Assembly: GCA_937876315.1 (NCBI GenBank)
Contig: CALEHQ010000041.1
Location: forward strand, 186,001-250,000
Direction of reading: 5' to 3'
DNA length: 64,000 nucleotides
Source: an uncultured Actinomycetes bacterium
GTDB lineage: Bacteria; Actinomycetota; Acidimicrobiia; Acidimicrobiales; Acidimicrobilacustridaceae
Both the position numbers and the translations under genes were made by a program. Under the pieces are notes generated by a model. That model saw nothing but the letters and a program-made list of their open reading frames with translations. It had not been told where the DNA came from and did no database searches. Below are positions 60,171-64,000 of the stretch, piece after piece (positions within the stretch are counted from its first letter, which is position 1; each line of letters begins with the position of its first letter).

Positions 60171-60995
60171 ATGGCGACTGCACCAGTGATCCTGCTCCCC
60201 CCGTCCGAAGGTAAAGCCGAAGGCGGATCAGGCCAACAACTTCGAATCGCCAATCTTTCGTTCTCGCAACTTGAAGAACATCGCACAACGCTTCGCGCAG
60301 CACTCGGCGCAGCGATGAAGGGTAACGAAGCTGGCCGTGCGAAATTGCTCGGCGTAAAAGGCAAAGCACTCGCTGCTGCGACGAGCGCGAATCTTGATGT
60401 GCTGACATCGCCCACGATGCCGGCGATTGAGCGTTACACCGGCGTGCTGTACGACGCGCTCGATGTCGCATCGCTCTCAACCCGAGATCGGAAACGACTC
60501 AACAAACAGGTCTTGATCTTCAGCGGGCTCTGGGGAGTTGTCCGACCCGACGACATGATCCCGGATTACAAGTTGAAGATGGGAGCAACACTTGCACCTG
60601 TCGGTAAGTTGTCGACGTGGTGGCGCGAACCGCTGACTGCTGCGTTAGCGCCAACAGTGAGCGGCACTGTGGTGTGGAACTTGTTACCTAAGGAGCACGA
60701 CAATGCATGGGCGCCGCTCTCCCCCGCGCACGCCGAAACAACTCCAAATGCAGTCCTGTCAGTGAAGTTCCTTGATGAAGGTAAAGCCGTCAAGGGAGAG
60801 CGCACCTTCACGACGGTCAACCACTGGAACAAGTTGCTGAAGGGAGCGCTTGTTCGATTCATCCTTGAAGCCGGCGCCGATGACCCCAAAGCCCTTGCGA
60901 AGTTTCGCCATCCCGAGGGCTACCGCTACGACCGGAGCCTCACAGAGACAACGCCGGCTGGCACTGTCGTGAGCATGGTGCGCCCAGTGCGCTGA
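60171..60995 (+). CDS. yaaA: YaaA family protein (UPF0246, DUF328)
   Basis: This 274-residue protein has the signature start ILLPPSEGK and later FSGLWGVVRPDDMIPDYKLKMGA, WNLLPKEH and VNHWNKLLKGALVRFILE. YaaA family proteins protect DNA against peroxide-related damage in E. coli by limiting free iron, and bind DNA. A longer frame is open upstream, but the ATG at 60171 with AGGA upstream gives the normal N-terminus. It is divergent from the magnesium operon. The region between (59878-60170) also contains the leader peptide and the palindrome CGACCATTGGTCG (60044-60056), a possible regulator site. Confidence 0.87.
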   Translation: MATAPVILLPPSEGKAEGGSGQQLRIANLSFSQLEEHRTTLRAALGAAMKGNEAGRAKLLGVKGKALAAATSANLDVLTSPTMPAIERYTGVLYDALDVASLSTRDRKRLNKQVLIFSGLWGVVRPDDMIPDYKLKMGATLAPVGKLSTWWREPLTAALAPTVSGTVVWNLLPKEHDNAWAPLSPAHAETTPNAVLSVKFLDEGKAVKGERTFTTVNHWNKLLKGALVRFILEAGADDPKALAKFRHPEGYRYDRSLTETTPAGTVVSMVRPVR

Positions 60996-61028
60996 GCCGT
61001 AACACTGATCCGCCCGTATCGTGGGGGG

Positions 61029-63311
61029 ATGGCCGGTTCGATAAACGCTTCGCCGCTTGACCGCCTCGATCTTCCGATCGAGGGAATGACTTGTGCGGCA
61101 TGCGCGACTCGAATCGGCAAGGGCCTGAGCAAGATCGACGGGGTCTCTCAAGCCGATGTGAATCTTGCTGCCGCACGAGCCACGGTGCACTTCGACCCGA
61201 CCGTGACGAATCGAGCCGAATTCGCAGAAAAGATCGAGTCGCTTGGGTACCACGTTCCCGAGGTTGACCGCCGCGACGAAGCCGAGGCGGAGTACACCCA
61301 CACTCTTGGAATTCGCCTGCTTGTTGCGGTCGTTCTCACTGTGCCAACCGTGCTCATCTCGATGGTTCCACCACTGATGTTCACCAACTGGCAATGGGTT
61401 GCCTTCGCCCTCAGCACTCCGGTTGTGTTTTATTGCGGTTGGGGATTCCATCGAGCAGCACTTGTCAACCTTCGGCATGGCACCGCAACCATGGACACGC
61501 TGGTTTCGATGGGAACACTCGCCGCATGGGCGTGGTCCACCGTCGCGCTGTTCTTCTTGAATGCGGCCGACGAAACCTCAGACTCAATGGGTGGCATGGC
61601 GGGGATGTCTTCTAGTGGCGACACCGCGCATGTGTATTTCGAAACTGCGGGCGTCATCATCACCCTGATCCTTTTAGGCAAGTGGTTCGAAGCGCGAGCA
61701 CGTCGGCGTTCCGGCGACGCGTTGCGCAAACTTGCGGAACTCGGCGTGAAAACTGCACGTCTCGAAGATGGGACCGAAATTCCGCTCGAGGAACTTGTTG
61801 TTGGCGTTCGGTTTGTTGTGCGGCCCGGCGAGAAGGTCGCCACCGATGGAACCGTGGTCGAGGGCCATTCCGCTATCGACATGTCAATGATCACGGGCGA
61901 ACCCGTGCCTGTTGAAGTTGGACCTGGCGACGAAGTTGTCGGCGCAACCATCAATGCAAACGGCCACCTTGTTGTCGAAGCGACACGCATTGGGAATGAC
62001 ACTGCGCTCGCTCAGATCGTGCAGCTTGTTGAAGACGCTCAAGGTTCCCGAGCTCCGATTCAACGCCTCGCCGATCGAGTTGCCGGCATTTTCGTTCCGA
62101 TCGTGTTTGCCATTGCGATCGCCACGATCATCGGATGGACAGTTACCGGGAACTCCGCACAAGACACATTCTCTGCTGCAGTTGCCGTTCTCATTATCGC
62201 TTGCCCTTGCGCACTCGGACTCGCAACACCAACCGCGATCATGGTGGGCACCGGACGCGGCGCACAGTTGGGCATCATCATCAAGGGCGGCGAGGTTCTC
62301 GAACAAACACGACGCGTCGATGTCGCGGTGCTCGACAAAACCGGCACGCTCACCGAAGGCCGTATGGAATTGGTCGACGTCATCACGAGCGCCAGAACAA
62401 ATGCTGACGCTGCGCTCTGGCTGGCAGCAGCAGTCGAAGCTCGTTCAGAACACCCGATTGCTGCGGCGATCGTGGCTGGCGCTGACGTACGCAAACCCGG
62501 CGACGCTATGTCGGCCTCTGTGCGCGCATTCGAGAATCTTCCTGGCCGAGGAGTAACAGCAAGCGTTACGTCTGATTCAGGAATCACGAGGAATGTCGGC
62601 GTTGGTCGTTCTTCGTTGTTCATCACGATCGATTCCAAACTTGACCAAGCCCGCATCGACGCCGAGAGCGCGGGTCGAACTGCGGTCATCGCTGGTTGGG
62701 CCGATCATGACGGCGATCCGCTTACCGCTCATGCAGTTCTTGTTGTCGCCGATCGACTCAAACCAACCAGTGCCGAAGCCGTTGCCGATTTTCACTCGCT
62801 CGGACTCGAAGTCGTGCTGCTCACCGGCGACAACCGGCGCACCGCTGAAACAATTGGTGCCGAAGTTGGCGTCGACCGCGTCGTCTCCGAGGTGCTCCCC
62901 GCCGACAAAGTCGCCGAAGTTCGTCGGCTACAGGAACAGGGCCACATCGTGGCAATGGTTGGTGATGGCATCAATGACGCTCCCGCGCTTGCGCAAGCCG
63001 ATCTCGGCATCGCAATCGGAACTGGCGCCGATGTCGCAATCGAAGCCAGCGATCTCACGATCGTGAGCGGCGATCTCCGCGCTGCAGCCGATGCCATCGC
63101 ACTTTCTCGACGCACGCTGGCAACGATTAAAGGGAACCTCTTCTGGGCCTTTGCCTACAACGTGGCGGCGATTCCACTCGCTGCATTCGGTGTGCTGAAT
63201 CCGATGATTGCCGCCGGAACGATGGGCTTCTCCTCGGTCTTCGTCGTCACAAATTCACTTCGCCTGCGCAGATTCAAAGGTGTTCGTCGCCACTCCCCCA
63301 CAAAGGACTGA
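61029..63311 (+). CDS. copA: Copper-translocating P1B-type ATPase
   Basis: This 760-residue heavy-metal pump has an N-terminal HMA domain with GMTCAAC (Cys22, Cys25), transmembrane helices, an actuator TGE motif in [10 protein letters not shown], the CPC metal motif (392-394) in [12 protein letters not shown], the phosphorylation motif DKTGT at 436, nucleotide binding SEHPIAAAI and a hinge [10 protein letters not shown]. An insertion with Met-rich sequence ([12 protein letters not shown]) lies before the third helix, where it could bind copper. It pumps Cu(I) out of the cytosol. It is the first gene of a two-gene operon with copZ. Confidence 0.95.
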   Translation: MAGSINASPLDRLDLPIEGMTCAACATRIGKGLSKIDGVSQADVNLAAARATVHFDPTVTNRAEFAEKIESLGYHVPEVDRRDEAEAEYTHTLGIRLLVAVVLTVPTVLISMVPPLMFTNWQWVAFALSTPVVFYCGWGFHRAALVNLRHGTATMDTLVSMGTLAAWAWSTVALFFLNAADETSDSMGGMAGMSSSGDTAHVYFETAGVIITLILLGKWFEARARRRSGDALRKLAELGVKTARLEDGTEIPLEELVVGVRFVVRPGEKVATDGTVVEGHSAIDMSMITGEPVPVEVGPGDEVVGATINANGHLVVEATRIGNDTALAQIVQLVEDAQGSRAPIQRLADRVAGIFVPIVFAIAIATIIGWTVTGNSAQDTFSAAVAVLIIACPCALGLATPTAIMVGTGRGAQLGIIIKGGEVLEQTRRVDVAVLDKTGTLTEGRMELVDVITSARTNADAALWLAAAVEARSEHPIAAAIVAGADVRKPGDAMSASVRAFENLPGRGVTASVTSDSGITRNVGVGRSSLFITIDSKLDQARIDAESAGRTAVIAGWADHDGDPLTAHAVLVVADRLKPTSAEAVADFHSLGLEVVLLTGDNRRTAETIGAEVGVDRVVSEVLPADKVAEVRRLQEQGHIVAMVGDGINDAPALAQADLGIAIGTGADVAIEASDLTIVSGDLRAAADAIALSRRTLATIKGNLFWAFAYNVAAIPLAAFGVLNPMIAAGTMGFSSVFVVTNSLRLRRFKGVRRHSPTKD

Positions 63312-63313
63312 AC

Positions 63314-63520
63314 ATGACTACTCGTACCTATTCCGTTCCTGGCATTTCCTGCGGCCATTGCAAGAACGCGATTGAAGGCGAGCTTGCACCACTCAACGAC
63401 GTCGAAAGTGCACTTGTCGACATTGACGCAAAGACCGTCACCGTTGTTGGCGAAATCACCGAAGCCGATGTACGAGCGGCAGTCGATGAAGCGGGCTACG
63501 AAGTCGCTTCAGTGGAGTAA
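63314..63520 (+). CDS. copZ: Copper chaperone (HMA domain)
   Basis: This 68-residue ferredoxin-like HMA protein has the metal motif GISCGHCKNAIEGEL (Cys-x-x-Cys), followed by the usual VDIDAKTVTVVGE and EAGYEVASVE strands. It delivers Cu(I) to CopA. The start is two bases after the copA stop, so translation is coupled. Confidence 0.92.
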   Translation: MTTRTYSVPGISCGHCKNAIEGELAPLNDVESALVDIDAKTVTVVGEITEADVRAAVDEAGYEVASVE

Positions 63521-63528
63521 CGCCAAAA

Positions 63529-64000
63529 TCAGCCAGTGAACTTCGGAACGCTTGGATCCGTCCGGTTCAGGAGTTCGAAGAGAACTCCGTGATCCACCCA
63601 ACCAAGACCGCTTGCCAAGTCGTACCCCTCAACTGCGGGATACACCCCAACAAGGTGAGCGTCGTTGTTTCCAAGCACAACATCGACGATGGCGCGAGAG
63701 GCGTAGCCGTCTCCGCTGCTGGCTAGTTGGTGCAGCAGTGGGGCGACGAATCCAAGTTTTGTGCGACCTTGCGCCACACGTGCCGATGACTGAAGCGCAA
63801 ATGCAGTTGCTGAAAACGGCGTGGACGCTGAGGTTCCACCAACCGCCATCCATTGACCTTGGAAGTAGAGGAAGTATCCGGGGTACTCGTCAGCGAACGC
63901 CGAAATATCTGGAATTGGACGGTGGAGTCCCGTACCGATCATTGGCTGCCATGGTTGACGGCGCTCATACTGACTCAGGCCACCACCACCGCTCCCGATA
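63529..64000 (-). CDS. Sedolisin (S53) peptidase, C-terminal part (cut by window edge)
   Basis: 157 residues of the C-terminal end lie in the window; the gene continues past position 64000. The catalytic Ser motif GGTSASTPFSATAFALQ is visible, preceded by GSGGGGLSQYERRQPWQ, and the calcium-site region VVLGNNDAHLVG, DLASGLGWVDHG follows. This is the kumamolisin-type fold of acid serine peptidases, normally exported with a propeptide. The last residues are DPSVPKFTG, identical in its final six to the end of the sulfatase at 34685. The copper operon is convergent with an eight-base gap. Confidence 0.88.
   Translation of the reverse strand, partial: IGSGGGGLSQYERRQPWQPMIGTGLHRPIPDISAFADEYPGYFLYFQGQWMAVGGTSASTPFSATAFALQSSARVAQGRTKLGFVAPLLHQLASSGDGYASRAIVDVVLGNNDAHLVGVYPAVEGYDLASGLGWVDHGVLFELLNRTDPSVPKFTG

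Overview
The window looks like chromosomal DNA of a moderately GC-rich actinobacterium. An aquatic or soil member of the Acidimicrobiia is my best guess. The signs are the many short-chain and medium-chain dehydrogenases, crotonases, a CaiB-type CoA transferase, SCO6745-type and DUF2855 proteins, GTG/TTG starts and A/G-rich ribosome binding sites. The lineage is inferred from gene content, not from a marker gene.

Positions 1-36,700 hold a dense, mostly catabolic region. It has a P450 (cut by the window edge), an epoxide-hydrolase-like protein, alpha/beta hydrolases, three SnoaL/hotdog-type small enzymes, two crotonases, an amidohydrolase, two SDRs, four medium-chain dehydrogenases, a haloalkane dehalogenase operon (17.5-21.9 kb), a Baeyer-Villiger-type monooxygenase operon (31.0-26.4 kb, minus strand), a CoA transferase, a bicupin and a secreted sulfatase whose Tat signal peptide is out of frame. 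Small regulators (MarR, TetR) sit beside a drug exporter, the dehalogenase operon and a crotonase. A DUF1611 (DgcN-like) gene is translationally coupled to an amino-acid racemase.

Positions 36,900-40,200 hold a DUF368 lipid-carrier transporter, TerC and the first of three paralogous substrate-binding lipoproteins.

Positions 40,300-50,700 are the most unusual part. Six copies (some decayed) of one intergenic repeat alternate with cargo: a D-aminoacylase, an AT-richer aldehyde dehydrogenase, a GNAT-AAA+ fusion ATPase, a lipoprotein, and a DUF4236/antitoxin/lipoprotein group. The last repeat copy is the 5' flank of an intact tRNA-Arg(CCT). The shared sequence ends about 7-8 bases inside the tRNA, and in one copy that core is flanked by a perfect inverted repeat. 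I read this as repeated site-specific insertion of small non-autonomous elements at the 5' end of a tRNA gene, with each element carrying a replacement copy of the tRNA upstream region. No integrase is in the window.

Positions 50,700-64,000 hold an HNH-like protein, two more paralogous substrate-binding proteins with matching terminators, a second DHA2 exporter with a divergent TetR gene, a cupin, a probable magnesium operon (PRC/MgtE-N/CBS sensor plus Nramp-related transporter) preceded by a leader peptide and an alternative hairpin, YaaA, the copper genes copA-copZ, and the end of a sedolisin peptidase. The sedolisin and the sulfatase, otherwise unrelated, finish with the same six residues, VPKFTG.
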